Positions 41,201-51,095 of a stretch of 64,000 bases of DNA are shown here, piece after piece. Made by a program: the position numbers and the translations under genes. The stretch spans positions 186,001-250,000 of the forward strand of contig NZ_JANIOC010000003.1 of NCBI RefSeq assembly GCF_024733565.1. Direction: 5' to 3'. The notes under the pieces are model-generated. The model did no database searches. It was not told where the DNA came from and worked only from the letters and a program-made list of their open reading frames with translations. This DNA is from Rossellomorea sp. SC111 (GTDB lineage Bacteria; Bacillota; Bacilli; Bacillales; Bacillaceae_B). Every line of letters starts with the position of its first letter. Position 1 is the first letter of the stretch.

Positions 41201-44200
41201 TTCAACAAGCGTATTTTGATCCTTAGTTGGATCTGAGTACCCCGTCATTCGATTTAATTCATCATATCGATAATAGGTTTTTCCTTTTGGATATAAAGTG
41301 GAGGTCACTTCATCCCAGGCAAAATTCTCTTCTGTTAGTTTATTATCATTCGAGTCATACGTAAATCGCAATTCATTGCGTAAGGGATCGATACTCTTTG
41401 TCTGTCTTCCTAGAGCATCATACTCATACCGAATGATGGATCCATTTCCATCTTTCTCAGTAACTTTTTCCCCAAGTGCGTTATATTCATCTATCTCTGT
41501 AATAGAGATAACCTCTGACTCTCTTGGAATTTGAGAATCATAGAATGTTCTGGTTACTTTTGGATTCCGAATCAACACCTGGTGATTTTGTTCATCATAT
41601 TCATATTCAACTGCTTGACCTAATGCATCCGTTTCTTTAATCAAATTACCAATTGGATCATATTCGTATTTAGTAAGTTTCCCACGACGATCCGTTTCTT
41701 CAAGTAATTGACCATCAGCATTATATTTAAATTGAGCGATTTGCCCTAACTCATTCGTTTCTTTTTTCTTGTTTCCAAAAATATCATATTCAAATGTTGC
41801 TTTTTTACCATAAGGATCATAGGATTCTATCAAGTACAAACCGTTATCTGAATATTTACTTGTAGATATATAATTTGTCTCTTCAATACGTACATCGTCC
41901 ATCAGTACAGGAGATGTTCCAGCATTCACTTTTACTTTCACAAAAGAAGCGTCTGTTGGTATGTCAGAAACAACATGCTGTAAACTCCAAGCCGTTGAGC
42001 TGGATGGGGCACTCGTCTGTGTACTTATCAGGCTTTTGTCCTGATTGAGGAATTGAACAGAAACAGTTGCTCCAGTTCCTTTCATCCATACCAAAGCTCT
42101 AATCGGAAGATTCCCTTTTTTCACCGGAATTAATTCTGATTCAACATTCCCACTAACCGATAGGCTTCTACTGCCACTGCGCTTATCAGTTGATTGATAC
42201 GAAGTAGCTCCATTCACAGTCCAGTTAGGAACAGATGAACCTTCTCCTGATTCGAAACTATAGTTCGGAATAAAACCATAAATGGGTCCGCGTTCATATT
42301 TGGTTTCAAGAACATTCCCATAAGAATCATAGGTATAACTCTCTTTAAAACCATCAACATCCATCGTCCACTTACGATTACCCTTTGTATCATAATCATA
42401 TGTTGTAATTCTATTTAATGGGTCTATCTCTTTACTTATTAAACTCGTTCCAGACTTATATTCAAATTGTGTAACTGGTGTATAAACATTGCCGTCAATA
42501 TCTGTTGTTTGCGGCTCCGTTTTAGTTAAGACATTTCCTCTTCCATCATAAGTATATGAAGTTTTATACCCTTTTCCATCAAAGGATTCTTTAAGCTTAT
42601 TATTTTCATATATGTTTCTTTCTTCAATCTTAATTCCACTCGGATCATCAATACTTTTAACTAAATTACCATACTCGTTTATCTCATAGTCTGAAATGTT
42701 GGACTTGGTTGGTCCAGTTTCCGTTACTCTTGTTGATTTTTTTATCAAATCGTAATTAAATGATTCATCCAAAGAGAATGCTTCATTCTTTGCACCAGTT
42801 GCAGCATTGTAAGAAGTTAACGAACTTTTTACGTTGACAATTCTGTGACCGTTATAGTCATAAATTACCTTGTTTTGATTTGGATTTGTATACTCCTTCA
42901 ATTTCCCATCAGCATTATACGAATAACTCATCGATCGATAGAGTTTGGTATCCTGATCAAAGTATTCCACTTTAGACAACAAGTCGTTTGTATAGGAATA
43001 ATGAATTCTTGTCCCAGCAAACGTTGTTAAGTCTGAAAGTTTATTACCTTGATAGGTGAACGAAATGATTCGTCCTGTCGAATCTTCTATTTCCTTCACG
43101 CCATCCGCATCGTATCGAATTTGAATCTTATTCCCATTCCGATCTTCGTATGAGATCAGCTGCCCATTACTATTGAAAGAATACTTTAAACTTGATTCAT
43201 CTAAATCTTCTAAAGTGTATTTCCCATCACTGAGTTTTGTTAAATTTCTGAATACTCCCAAAGGAGATGTATAAGTAGCATCAGAATTCTTACTAAACAG
43301 ATGTCTTGTTCCATCTTCATCAGTAAGTAAAATATCACCATTTACTTGCTGGGAAATTGACATATCATGATTGAAACGCCAGCCCTTTCCTAGCGATTCT
43401 TTAGAGTCATCCTGACTATTGTACACGCGTAAAATGGAAGTATCTAACCCTCTTCCGTTTAAATTACTATCTGTAAATAAAGCAAAAAGGTTTCCATTTG
43501 CCAGGTTTACTTTGGATGATCCATATCCCGATTGGATATCTTCATAAGCCCAGTAGTCTTCTTCCCCCAGCATTGAAACAAGGGGGTCAATCCACACTAT
43601 TTTCGAAGAAACCGAAGTATTACCAGCCTGGTCTGTAACCGTTAGCTTCAGGGTATATAATCCGGTTTGTAAACCAGTAGTATCCCATTCCCCCAGGGCA
43701 CCTTGACTAATAACACCATTTTTGGTTGAGAATACAGTCCAATTACTTGGAGTTTCTCCCACTCCATAACTTAATGTATAATCTTTTAAATCATTATCCG
43801 TTGCTGATCCATTTATAACTTTTTTTCCATTTACATAGTCTAAACTATTAGGAGAATCGATCTTTGCTGTTGGGAAAGAAGTATCTAAAGTAATTTTATC
43901 GGAATAAGCAATCGATTCATTTCCACTCGCATCTTTATAGTTAACCGAAACCGTCTTTTCACCATTTGAATTGGACAGTGTCCATTGCTTGGAAGAAGAG
44001 TAGGTTTCATAAGTTGACCATGAGTTGCTCTCGTTCTTAAACTTCTGGTAATAAGGTCCATTTGCATTATCATCTAGTGAGAGCTGCAGATTGACATTAG
44101 GTGAGTTAGTTAACGTCTCACCATTATTGATTACGATATTTCCTTTTGGCGGGGTAGTGTCTACTACTTTAATATTTTTGGTGATAGAGTCCCCAAATCG

Positions 44201-46597
44201 TCCTACATTTAATTTCAACATTTGCCATTCACTAATATAGTCACCTGGATTTTTGCTTCCTACAAATGTGAGATTAAATGTTTTCTCTTGCGTTGTACCT
44301 ATTGAGTCACTTGAGCTTAAAGGTAACCTTGTATCCTTTGTTAGCGGGTCCGTTTCTTCTTTAGAACCAAGATAGATACCGTCTGAAGAGGTCCATGCTT
44401 GGAGACCTTCGTTTCTAACTGTTACTGTGACATTGTAATTTCCACTTGCCTCCATTTGGGCAGGGAACGAATAGTTTGATATCGTTGCGTCCAATTGCTT
44501 CCTAGCAACGTCACTTCCGTTATCAGAATTAGATGAAATATTCCCTTGATTGTCTACCGCAGTAACGTACATATAGTATTTGGCACGTGCTACAGCATTA
44601 GGAATCGTATAAGAATTTGTGGTAACGAAAGCTGATGAAACGTCCTTAGCTCCAGGACTTGTACCAACGTATACGTTATAGCCTTTCAGCCCAGAGTTAC
44701 TATCAGAAGATTTGCCCCAAGTAAAAGTGAAATTGGAATTCAATTTATTAGAGGCGGTTGGTATCCCTGGCTTGCTAGGCTTAGTCTGATCAGGGAGAGT
44801 AGGCATATATGCACCTGACTGTGACGTTTCACCATAAGCATTATATGCTTTAATTCTAAACCAGTAATTTTTATTGGTAGGATAAGTACCACCTGAATTT
44901 TTATATACCGGACTAGGGTCATCAGCAAATTCAGTACCTGATCCATCTAACCGTAGTGCATAGGACCCTTGTTGGATTTGAGTAGCGGTTGGCCACAATT
45001 TTTTTCCTTTTGTAGACCAGTTTGTTACATTACCAACATTAATTTCCTCATAGCTTTTCCCATTATAAATTAATACTTTATATCCAGTTGCCCCCGTGAC
45101 AGGTGTCCAAGTCAAATCAACATGGCCTGTTCCTGAACCTGATCCATTTCCAGCATAAGTACCAGAAGGGGCTGTAGGAACTCCCGTGTAGGTGACAGCT
45201 AAGTACGGTCTTGATGAGGAGGCATCTGCTGAATTGAATTTTCTATAGGTTCCTAGAGTACCTTCAGATGTAGATCGTAATACTAGCCCATTCTTAGCAG
45301 TACCGTCATACCATTTGTTGACTAGATCAGTTACATTTAAAATCGCCCATCCATCGCCACCATTAACCGCCGTACTACCGTAAGACTTAGAGGTGTCTAT
45401 ACTTGGTTGGTTGTTCCATGTAACAGAATTGACAGACCAAGCAGAAGAAACTCTTTGAGCGTATAAATTAGTATTGATCGTATTGTATCCATTGCTAAAT
45501 TTATATGCTTTTAATTCTGCTTTAACTAATAGTCCACCATTCAAGTCTGGAAGGCTGTTAGAAAAATTCATATATGAACGGGTTACTCCAGTAGAGTCTG
45601 CATACCCTGTCCTTAGGTCAACGCTGTTGTAATAATTATAAGAAGGATAATCTTGCATTACATATGTGTCTAAAGTGTTAGAAGAACTTCCACCTAAATT
45701 GACAGTTGGATCAATAATGATTGGAAAAGCTCTCTCAGGATCTTGGACGTATTCTTTATTCACTTTCAAGTGAATAGATTGCTTGTTTCCATTTTCTATT
45801 AATGAGTAACCAATTGCATGTGAAAATATTCCTTTTGCATCCTCCATATAAGGAGGTGTCATGAGCCAGACTAGCTTGTTTTCTTTATTATAAAACTCAA
45901 TATTTCGACCTTGTTGTTTAGCTGTTAAGGACCCAGTTATGGAGAAAATAAACTCTGTTTGACCTTCTTTTGTGTTTAGAATAATATCCTCTTTTAACCC
46001 CTCTGGTAAAAGAGTGTATTTGATATCCGTATCTTTAAATACATTGTGATATTCAACTTTATTCTTTTCTAATATTACCTCGGCTTCTTTTTGAGCATTC
46101 TGTAAGATGAACCCCACTCGTTCTTTCCCAAGAGTGATTGAAACCAGTTCTTTATTTTTCTTTACTTTCTCCGCAAAATCAACTGAAAATTTATTTTTTT
46201 CAGACTTTAATTTAAGTTCTTGTCCTTGACTTCCCTTTATTTCTTTAACTTTATTTTCAATCGGCTGGAACACACCCTCACTATCTTTGTAGTGAACTGC
46301 ACCGGTATGAACATCCGTTGTATAACTTAAATCACTATTTTTATAGGTTTTACCATTAATCGTTCTTCTGTTCTTTACTTCTTCAACCTTTTCCACATTT
46401 TCAAGTAGTGACTCTTCAGTTGAAACTTTTTTTGGTTTAGCTGTTTTATTTTTTTCTTTTTTCTCTTCTTTCTTTATTTCCCCACTGTGACTTCCACCAT
46501 GAGCAAATACATTACTTAAAGGGATAGACGAAAATAACAACACACATGCTACTAACGACATTACAAACTTACCCAAAAACCCCTTTTTACGTTCCAA
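38213..46597 (-). CDS. wapA: WapA/Rhs-type polymorphic toxin with HINT and GIY-YIG nuclease tip
   Basis: Giant secreted contact-dependent toxin, 2794 aa. Order: signal peptide (1-33, ending NVFA); DNRLRE-type domain (about 300-470); FN3 modules (about 480-700); Ig-like segments to 1020; YD repeats (about 1020-2460) interrupted near 1470-1560 by a carbohydrate-binding-like module; Rhs core end (YDPTTGRFIVPDEYEG...NNIDPDGHAP); a pretoxin HINT domain (CFTLGTKVKT ... TTDEHPFWVDG ... IWTHN, about 2560-2693); and a 100-residue tip with GYIYLRTSKNGKKYVGQAKN, a GIY-YIG nuclease motif. Start TTG at 46597 is nine bases after GGAGG; the longer frame to 46636 lacks a site. HINT cleavage before SCKI would free the tip. 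Confidence 0.9.
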   Translation of the reverse strand: MERKKGFLGKFVMSLVACVLLFSSIPLSNVFAHGGSHSGEIKKEEKKEKNKTAKPKKVSTEESLLENVEKVEEVKNRRTINGKTYKNSDLSYTTDVHTGAVHYKDSEGVFQPIENKVKEIKGSQGQELKLKSEKNKFSVDFAEKVKKNKELVSITLGKERVGFILQNAQKEAEVILEKNKVEYHNVFKDTDIKYTLLPEGLKEDIILNTKEGQTEFIFSITGSLTAKQQGRNIEFYNKENKLVWLMTPPYMEDAKGIFSHAIGYSLIENGNKQSIHLKVNKEYVQDPERAFPIIIDPTVNLGGSSSNTLDTYVMQDYPSYNYYNSVDLRTGYADSTGVTRSYMNFSNSLPDLNGGLLVKAELKAYKFSNGYNTINTNLYAQRVSSAWSVNSVTWNNQPSIDTSKSYGSTAVNGGDGWAILNVTDLVNKWYDGTAKNGLVLRSTSEGTLGTYRKFNSADASSSRPYLAVTYTGVPTAPSGTYAGNGSGSGTGHVDLTWTPVTGATGYKVLIYNGKSYEEINVGNVTNWSTKGKKLWPTATQIQQGSYALRLDGSGTEFADDPSPVYKNSGGTYPTNKNYWFRIKAYNAYGETSQSGAYMPTLPDQTKPSKPGIPTASNKLNSNFTFTWGKSSDSNSGLKGYNVYVGTSPGAKDVSSAFVTTNSYTIPNAVARAKYYMYVTAVDNQGNISSNSDNGSDVARKQLDATISNYSFPAQMEASGNYNVTVTVRNEGLQAWTSSDGIYLGSKEETDPLTKDTRLPLSSSDSIGTTQEKTFNLTFVGSKNPGDYISEWQMLKLNVGRFGDSITKNIKVVDTTPPKGNIVINNGETLTNSPNVNLQLSLDDNANGPYYQKFKNESNSWSTYETYSSSKQWTLSNSNGEKTVSVNYKDASGNESIAYSDKITLDTSFPTAKIDSPNSLDYVNGKKVINGSATDNDLKDYTLSYGVGETPSNWTVFSTKNGVISQGALGEWDTTGLQTGLYTLKLTVTDQAGNTSVSSKIVWIDPLVSMLGEEDYWAYEDIQSGYGSSKVNLANGNLFALFTDSNLNGRGLDTSILRVYNSQDDSKESLGKGWRFNHDMSISQQVNGDILLTDEDGTRHLFSKNSDATYTSPLGVFRNLTKLSDGKYTLEDLDESSLKYSFNSNGQLISYEDRNGNKIQIRYDADGVKEIEDSTGRIISFTYQGNKLSDLTTFAGTRIHYSYTNDLLSKVEYFDQDTKLYRSMSYSYNADGKLKEYTNPNQNKVIYDYNGHRIVNVKSSLTSYNAATGAKNEAFSLDESFNYDLIKKSTRVTETGPTKSNISDYEINEYGNLVKSIDDPSGIKIEERNIYENNKLKESFDGKGYKTSYTYDGRGNVLTKTEPQTTDIDGNVYTPVTQFEYKSGTSLISKEIDPLNRITTYDYDTKGNRKWTMDVDGFKESYTYDSYGNVLETKYERGPIYGFIPNYSFESGEGSSVPNWTVNGATSYQSTDKRSGSRSLSVSGNVESELIPVKKGNLPIRALVWMKGTGATVSVQFLNQDKSLISTQTSAPSSSTAWSLQHVVSDIPTDASFVKVKVNAGTSPVLMDDVRIEETNYISTSKYSDNGLYLIESYDPYGKKATFEYDIFGNKKKETNELGQIAQFKYNADGQLLEETDRRGKLTKYEYDPIGNLIKETDALGQAVEYEYDEQNHQVLIRNPKVTRTFYDSQIPRESEVISITEIDEYNALGEKVTEKDGNGSIIRYEYDALGRQTKSIDPLRNELRFTYDSNDNKLTEENFAWDEVTSTLYPKGKTYYRYDELNRMTGYSDPTKDQNTLVEQTKYDSVGNITKTIDGSGNWTEFQYDKNNNAIYSKDSSTPSVETWTLYDGLGNEAIAHDKLGATTYIYEANGQLKEVLDAEGKKTTYTYNAAGDKTKLVDATGSVTDWTYDEEGQLKTETNEVTDPTTGETTLQVTSYEYDSIGQVKTKSIAETKGTNSTTSKENTYVYDELGRLVKEAGINLDDGKKTESRYYHDRNGNVTNTWIYDETNPVPLPVDPDGDGYFNSETISVYDKNNRLLSESISHTGTTTTNTFNDKNNEETLKNALGDTVITYDDNDRTKKIVTPNFDTFNYEYLVDDSLSKIVSPGVETSISYNGGSKVKSLKAINRNNQSTISDLQYTHSDTEQIVQIADKGTVKKKYTYTASGQLETVESNGKKLKYSYDANSNIVKVQNLTTGKVVEEYSYLTENRIRQKKVYNETTGNLIRTYDYEHNATGTLSKITIKEGAIVTVTNYDYNSDDQLMKVNKTVNGQKQPEVLYEYDTDGNRIAKNVNDGTKNTHYHYHLDTNGGLFLETIEGPSQQQRVKYYRDADGNLLSFSLDEVVYYYQFNARGDVIAITDAAGNVKATYDYDEWGNVTSITGDQNLAKANVYRYVGKYGVLYDADTNLYLMGWRDYDPTTGRFIVPDEYEGTEEDPTSLNRYLYADADPVNNIDPDGHAPKWLQKGWKATKKYSKKGYNYYIGNDIKTLRSKKSKWYHKAGATASIASNFIPGAGQAKWAVKAAKTGIKYGKKAKKTKKFTASSLKKSRSKRNVNASKNCNCFTLGTKVKTIDGEKPIEEIQVGDEVLAKDENTGDQDYKEVEWLYEREVDEIYELTIDGEKIETTDEHPFWVDGEGWVKAKDLRTGDQLVTDNKKTLPITNIEIIKKHVTVYNFKVKDYHSYYVSNLRIWTHNSCKIENGYIYLRTSKNGKKYVGQAKNAKRYKARQKEHDRKNPDAEYKFKVIGRAKKGKSLDVLEQKKINQHGGVKKLENRRNQVREKNWNKHGIRPPKK

Positions 46598-46636
46598 ATT
46601 CTTTTTCCTCCGGTCTATTATATAAAATGATTTCAA

Positions 46637-46949
46637 TAACCAGATTCGTATCTTTCAATCTAGTAATTACACTCCTCTCTTCAAGAATATTTTAGCTATT
46701 ATTTTACAAAATACAACAAAAATTTATTTAAATACCATGGAAATTTATTGAAGTACAATGAACTGATAATCACAGTTAAAATTCTTCAGAAATAATAGTT
46801 CCATATTTTTAAGAAACTGAAGATTTTCTATATACTCACTCTATAACCTTTAGAGAATTAACATTCCATAAAAAAATCCCAAAGCTAAAGCTTTAGGTTT
46901 TATATATCTGTTTTAGTAGAATATTTAATTGAATTTTTAGTTTTATTTC
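46637..46949. other. Upstream region of wapA
   Basis: AT-rich promoter region. A hairpin CCAAAGCTAAAGCTTTAGG (46879-46897) with a T-run on the minus strand may end transcription from the recombinase relic to its right. Confidence 0.5.
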
Positions 46950-47135
46950 TTACCTCCACTCATCGTACAACGGATTCCAAGCAATACTATAGAACCTAGC
47001 ATATAGTTGAGTCTGATGGGGACTAGTATGTCCTAAAAGAACTTGAATACATCCAAGCGGCATCCCTTTTTGTGCAAAATGTGCAGCGAATCTATGTCGT
47101 AAAGCCTGTGGAGTAAGTCGAATCCAAGAATCCTT
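46950..47135 (-). pseudogene. Tyrosine recombinase C-terminal relic
   Basis: Closely matches the 3' end of recombinase B2 (22723-22915): the minus strand encodes IRLTPQALRHRFAAHFAQKG, PLGCIQVLLGHTSPHQTQLYA and YDEW. It retains the HxxR and GH...Y motifs but lacks the rest, with the sequence breaking after GGATTC. A decayed second copy of the recombinase element. Confidence 0.88.
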
Positions 47136-47149
47136 TTATAATAAGGTTC

Positions 47150-47200
47150 CCTGGCGTTCTTTTATTTTTTAGTTGGTTGCGTTAATTACTATTTCACGCA
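47150..47200. other. Candidate recombinase attachment site, copy 2, with flank
   Basis: TGGCGTTCTT...GCGTTAATTACTATTTCACG: about 50 bp, near 88% identical to 22425-22473, including the identical 23-bp palindrome at 47178-47200. It lies just to the right of the recombinase relic. Confidence 0.5.
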
Positions 47201-47348
47201 TAGATTGATAAACTTCTAGAATTAGAGAGTAATCTCCTCTTGTTCTGAGACAACTTAAGTGTGACATAAACAACTCGGTTATGACATAAACAACTTAAGT
47301 GTGACTCAAACAACTTACCTGTGACTTGATGAAATAGTATATGAAAAG

Positions 47349-47377
47349 GCCAAGAGCATTTTAGATTGCTCTTGGTC
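47349..47377 (+). terminator. Hairpin with plus-strand T-run
   Basis: CCAAGAGC/GCTCTTGG followed by TCTTTTTT. No intact plus-strand gene precedes it; it may belong to a lost gene. Confidence 0.55.
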
Positions 47378-47421
47378 TTTTTTATGGCTTCATTCCATTA
47401 AAGCCCCCGTTTCTTGAATAA

Positions 47422-47463
47422 AGCCAAAGCTGAAGATTATCAATACAATCTTCAGCTTTGGCT
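47422..47463 (-). terminator. Terminator of the YjcQ-like gene
   Basis: AGCCAAAGCTGAAGATT / AATCTTCAGCTTTGGCT, 17 perfect pairs, starting seven bases past the stop at 47470. Confidence 0.75.
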
Positions 47464-47469
47464 GTTCAG

Positions 47470-47730
47470 TCATTTTAAAGAATAGGCATCATTGTCTTCT
47501 AAGAACCTCAGTCCATCTAATGTTATTTTGGCATTATCGTACCATACTGATTGTACTTTATTACCTTGACCACCTCTTGTAACTGAGATCCCTTTAGCAA
47601 GTCCTTCGTCAAGAATAAGTTCTGCTATATCTCCCCATTCTTCTTTATCTATGTCAAAATCACTTTGTACAATTTTCTCTCTTTGGTCCAACTTCATTAG
47701 AATACTATAAATGCATTTTAACTTTTTCAT
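47470..47730 (-). CDS. YjcQ-family protein
   Basis: The 86-aa protein (MKKLKCIYSILMKLDQREKI) has the winged-helix-like pattern of YjcQ proteins: an N-terminal helix, SDFDIDKEEWGDIAELILDEGLAKGI, and a closing ITLDGLRFLEDN. These occur in phages and mobile DNA; function unknown. The start at 47730 follows AGAGGGG and clears the upstream gene by 17 bp; a longer frame would overlap it. Confidence 0.75.
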   Translation of the reverse strand: MKKLKCIYSILMKLDQREKIVQSDFDIDKEEWGDIAELILDEGLAKGISVTRGGQGNKVQSVWYDNAKITLDGLRFLEDNDAYSLK

Positions 47731-47747
47731 CTCTAAACTTTCCCCTC

Positions 47748-48557
47748 TTATACTAATCCTAATAAAAAGCTCGTTACAGCCTCTCCCCACTTTGGATTAT
47801 TTATGACGTTAGTTGATAACCTTAATAAACCTTTTGATCCTATATCATAAATACTTGAAGCAAGACTTTGAAGATTATTTTCTGAAGGATTTGTTTTCTC
47901 CAATTCATCTTGAATCTCATTAGTTGTTTCCTTTACTTCATTTACTTGAGATTGATCAATGACACCCTGTTCTATAGCTTTCTTTACAAGTTCGTCGGAT
48001 AACTCTCCTACCTTCAAAGTTTGTGTAATATTTTCTCCCAGAGCGATGTTTCCGTGATCAGCAGATATACTTCCATAATTTATAACCTGTAAAGATCCAG
48101 ACTCTATATGATCTTTGCCTTCGACTTCATCTTCTATCAAATCATTTAACTTATCCATCAAGTTATCTAAACATGGAAAAAGAATCTGTTCATTCCATAG
48201 TCTAATATTTTCATTAAGCTTTTTTGCGACAAATATATTTAAAGCATAGGTTTCTATAGTAAATTCACCTTCTGAGGCACGTTTCATAACTTGTAAGACG
48301 TAAGCAATCTGCAAATCTTTTTCTTCTGGTAATTGCAGTTCAAACCAACCACCTGACGAATTTTCGATGCTTTCAAAGTCAATATCCATAAACAAATATG
48401 GACCTACGATCGAATTTATTACTTTATTCTGTTTGATTAAACCTATAAGTTCCTTTACACGTGTAGAGTACACTTTATGTCCAGCATACTGAAGAGAGTG
48501 AATTGTCTTTTCGAAATCTCTAATCGCCCTCTTAATCTCTTTTTGACTAAATTCCAT
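47748..48557 (-). CDS. Hypothetical protein
   Basis: The 269-aa cytosolic, mostly helical protein starts MEFSQKEIKRAIRDFEKTIHSLQ. A central segment NYGSISADHGNIALGENITQ breaks the helices, followed by an acidic coiled coil (VNEVKETTNEIQDELEKTNPSENN). No known family. ATG after GGAAGGTGTGAGG. It heads a two-gene operon with the YjcQ-like gene. Confidence 0.65.
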   Translation of the reverse strand: MEFSQKEIKRAIRDFEKTIHSLQYAGHKVYSTRVKELIGLIKQNKVINSIVGPYLFMDIDFESIENSSGGWFELQLPEEKDLQIAYVLQVMKRASEGEFTIETYALNIFVAKKLNENIRLWNEQILFPCLDNLMDKLNDLIEDEVEGKDHIESGSLQVINYGSISADHGNIALGENITQTLKVGELSDELVKKAIEQGVIDQSQVNEVKETTNEIQDELEKTNPSENNLQSLASSIYDIGSKGLLRLSTNVINNPKWGEAVTSFLLGLV

Positions 48558-48810
48558 CAACCTCACACCTTCCATTATTTTCTAACCTAATAATACCACA
48601 TAGTTCAATCGTTATATAATTTAAAAAAAGCCCTTAATAGGTACATTTATCTCGAAGTCAAGTCTTCAACAATCCTGCCCTTTAACTTAATACCAATTAT
48701 TTCAAAATATAGTGTTTTACTCAAGAAAAACTTCAAAGGGGGCTCATCCTGTTCTAGATCCCATTTATTGAATAAGACTTGCTGTATTGTTATTGACAAA
48801 CACTGGACCT

Positions 48811-49776
48811 TTAATCGGCTATATGTTGAGCGATAATAGCTGCCACCTCGGCTTTATTAAGGGCACCGCCTACAACTAAATCAGAATTGGATTTTGTTGT
48901 ATGTAAGATTAGATTTATTAAATTTCTAACTGCCGGAGCTAGATCAACATCCCGACGCATACACAATCTTATTTTTCTAGAAAGTTGTAGGTCTTCTATG
49001 TAAACAATATCAATAAGCTCTGCTTTTAAATAAGGCAAAATTGCTAATTTTGGCGCTAAAGTAATACCATACCCAAATGAAACTATCTGAATCGCTTCTT
49101 CAATTTTCTCTACTTGAATTGGCGCATTCTGCAAGTGGATTTGCCTGACATGACATAAAGAATCTATTAAAGCTTTAGTAGAACTTCCTTCTCCTCTTAG
49201 AATAAAACACTCATTCATAAGATCTTTAAATTCTACAACCTTTGAACCTAGAGGGTGACCTCGAGGTACAATAAAAAAGAGTTTGTCTTCTAGCAGATCA
49301 ATGGCTTTCAGTTCTTCTGGAATCGAAAAAGGACTTGCAATTACTGCAATATCTGCTTCATACATGACCAATTTTTCTAATGCACTTTCGGTATTACCAG
49401 AATTCAACGTAATATCAGTTGATGGAAAACGCTTTTTAAAGTTAGCAATCCATTTAGGAAATAAGTAACTTGCAGGAAAATTCGTAGCAAAAATTCTTAC
49501 CTTACCTGTTACCCCGTTCGTATATTGTTTAATTTTCTTTTCTACTTCCTCTTCTGCAGTAAACAACTTAATGGCTTGTTGATAAATAAATTCCCCTGCC
49601 TCTGTAAGCTCGATTCCCCGACCTTTTGCTCTAAAAAGTGTGACACCAAGTTCTTTTTCCAAATTCCTAATTTGCATTGTAATTGCAGGTTGACTAATAT
49701 GTAACTGCTTTGCTGCGCTTGTAACACTTCCCATCTGTACTACATTGATAAATTGGCGTAAAGCGTGTAGATTCAT
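48811..49776 (-). CDS. LysR-family transcriptional regulator
   Basis: The 321-aa protein has the N-terminal LysR helix-turn-helix (LHALRQFINVVQMGSVTSAAKQLHISQPAITMQIRNLEKELG) and a substrate-binding domain (TGKVRIFATNFPASYLFPKW). Start at 49776, seven bases after AGGAGG; the ATG at 49782 is too close. It is divergent from the MFS gene, the usual layout for LysR control of a neighbouring gene; an inverted repeat ATAAAT-AAA-ATTTAT lies between them at 49790-49804. Confidence 0.9.
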   Translation of the reverse strand: MNLHALRQFINVVQMGSVTSAAKQLHISQPAITMQIRNLEKELGVTLFRAKGRGIELTEAGEFIYQQAIKLFTAEEEVEKKIKQYTNGVTGKVRIFATNFPASYLFPKWIANFKKRFPSTDITLNSGNTESALEKLVMYEADIAVIASPFSIPEELKAIDLLEDKLFFIVPRGHPLGSKVVEFKDLMNECFILRGEGSSTKALIDSLCHVRQIHLQNAPIQVEKIEEAIQIVSFGYGITLAPKLAILPYLKAELIDIVYIEDLQLSRKIRLCMRRDVDLAPAVRNLINLILHTTKSNSDLVVGGALNKAEVAAIIAQHIAD

Positions 49777-49880
49777 CAACATTCCTCCTATAAATAAAAT
49801 TTATGAATTAATAAAATATATATATTTTTCTTATCATTTTATCTCTTTTACAATAATTATGAAAGAGAGGGAGGAAATTG

Positions 49881-51095
49881 ATGGAAAAAACATCTAGTAA
49901 ATCGAACATAATAATAACTGCTCTCATTACAGGTATTTGCTTGCTAACAGATTCTATGCTGTATATTGCTTTGCCCCTTTATTGGAAAGAAGCTGGATTA
50001 TCTTCACTAATAGAAGTTGGCCTCCTATTGTCGGTTAATCGCTTAATTCGTATACCACTTAATCCGTTTGCTGCTTTTATAACTAGAACCTTAAATCTTC
50101 GACTTTCCTTGTTACTAGCCATCTGTTTAACCATAATAGTAAACATTGGTTTTTTCTCCCTAAATGGACTCCTATTTTGGTTAATACTTCGTTGTGTATG
50201 GGGATTTGCATGGGCATTATTACGCCTTACAGGGCATTTAATGGTGGTGCAATTGTCTACCAATTCCAATAAAGGGCATTTAATGGGGATGTATAATGGA
50301 ACTTATCGATTAGGAAGTTTAGCAGGAATGACCATAGGGGGATTTTTATGCTACCAAATTGGCCTTAAGTTAACTTGCCTGGTATTTGCATGTATATGCT
50401 CTTTAGCTATACCTTTCATATTTTTTCTCTCTTATAAGTCTTTACCACCTAGACAAGAATCGGGGATAGTTAAGATCTCTCTTCTAAAAAAAAGGGGTAT
50501 CCAGCTATCGCTTTTCAGAGGTTTCATCGTATCTTTCCTCCTACAAGGGGTGTTTCTTTCAACTGTTAGCTTTTACTTATCTAAGCATTACGGTGGGACT
50601 TTGACTTTTAACGGTATACTATTAACTTCAGGAGTCGTCTCAGGGCTTCTTCTCGGAATGAGATGGGCATGGGAGCCCTTCTTGGCTCCATTTATAGGAA
50701 GGATTTCAGACGGGAAATGGGGCAGGCATTCTATACTTTTGAGCGCCTTACTAATTATCGGAAGTTTATATCCTTTTATGGATAGCCAACTCCCATTTAT
50801 GATATGGGGTCTCATCATTATCGCCATACTAATTTGTTCAACAATTATTACAACCTTAACCGATACATTAGTATCTGACGAAGCTTACCAAATTGAGGGG
50901 AGAACTTCATTAATTAATTACTATTCAATAGCTGTAGACTTTGGGGCAGCTTTAGGGCCACTTATAGCCTATCAATTTATCACTGAAGGAAAACTCTTCC
51001 TCTTCCTCTGCTCAGGATTAGCTATCTGTCTAGCGATGATATCCTCAAACGAACACCTTAAACAAAAAGACAAATGTTCTTCTGTTACACAATGA
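49881..51095 (+). CDS. Major facilitator superfamily transporter
   Basis: The 404-aa membrane protein has about 12 helices. The loop-2/3 region VGLLLSVNRLIRIPLNPFAAF and the motif GRISDGKWGRHS between helices 6-8 resemble drug:H+ antiporter-type MFS exporters. ATG after GGGAGG. Divergent from the LysR gene, so probably its target. Substrate unknown. Confidence 0.85.
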   Translation: MEKTSSKSNIIITALITGICLLTDSMLYIALPLYWKEAGLSSLIEVGLLLSVNRLIRIPLNPFAAFITRTLNLRLSLLLAICLTIIVNIGFFSLNGLLFWLILRCVWGFAWALLRLTGHLMVVQLSTNSNKGHLMGMYNGTYRLGSLAGMTIGGFLCYQIGLKLTCLVFACICSLAIPFIFFLSYKSLPPRQESGIVKISLLKKRGIQLSLFRGFIVSFLLQGVFLSTVSFYLSKHYGGTLTFNGILLTSGVVSGLLLGMRWAWEPFLAPFIGRISDGKWGRHSILLSALLIIGSLYPFMDSQLPFMIWGLIIIAILICSTIITTLTDTLVSDEAYQIEGRTSLINYYSIAVDFGAALGPLIAYQFITEGKLFLFLCSGLAICLAMISSNEHLKQKDKCSSVTQ

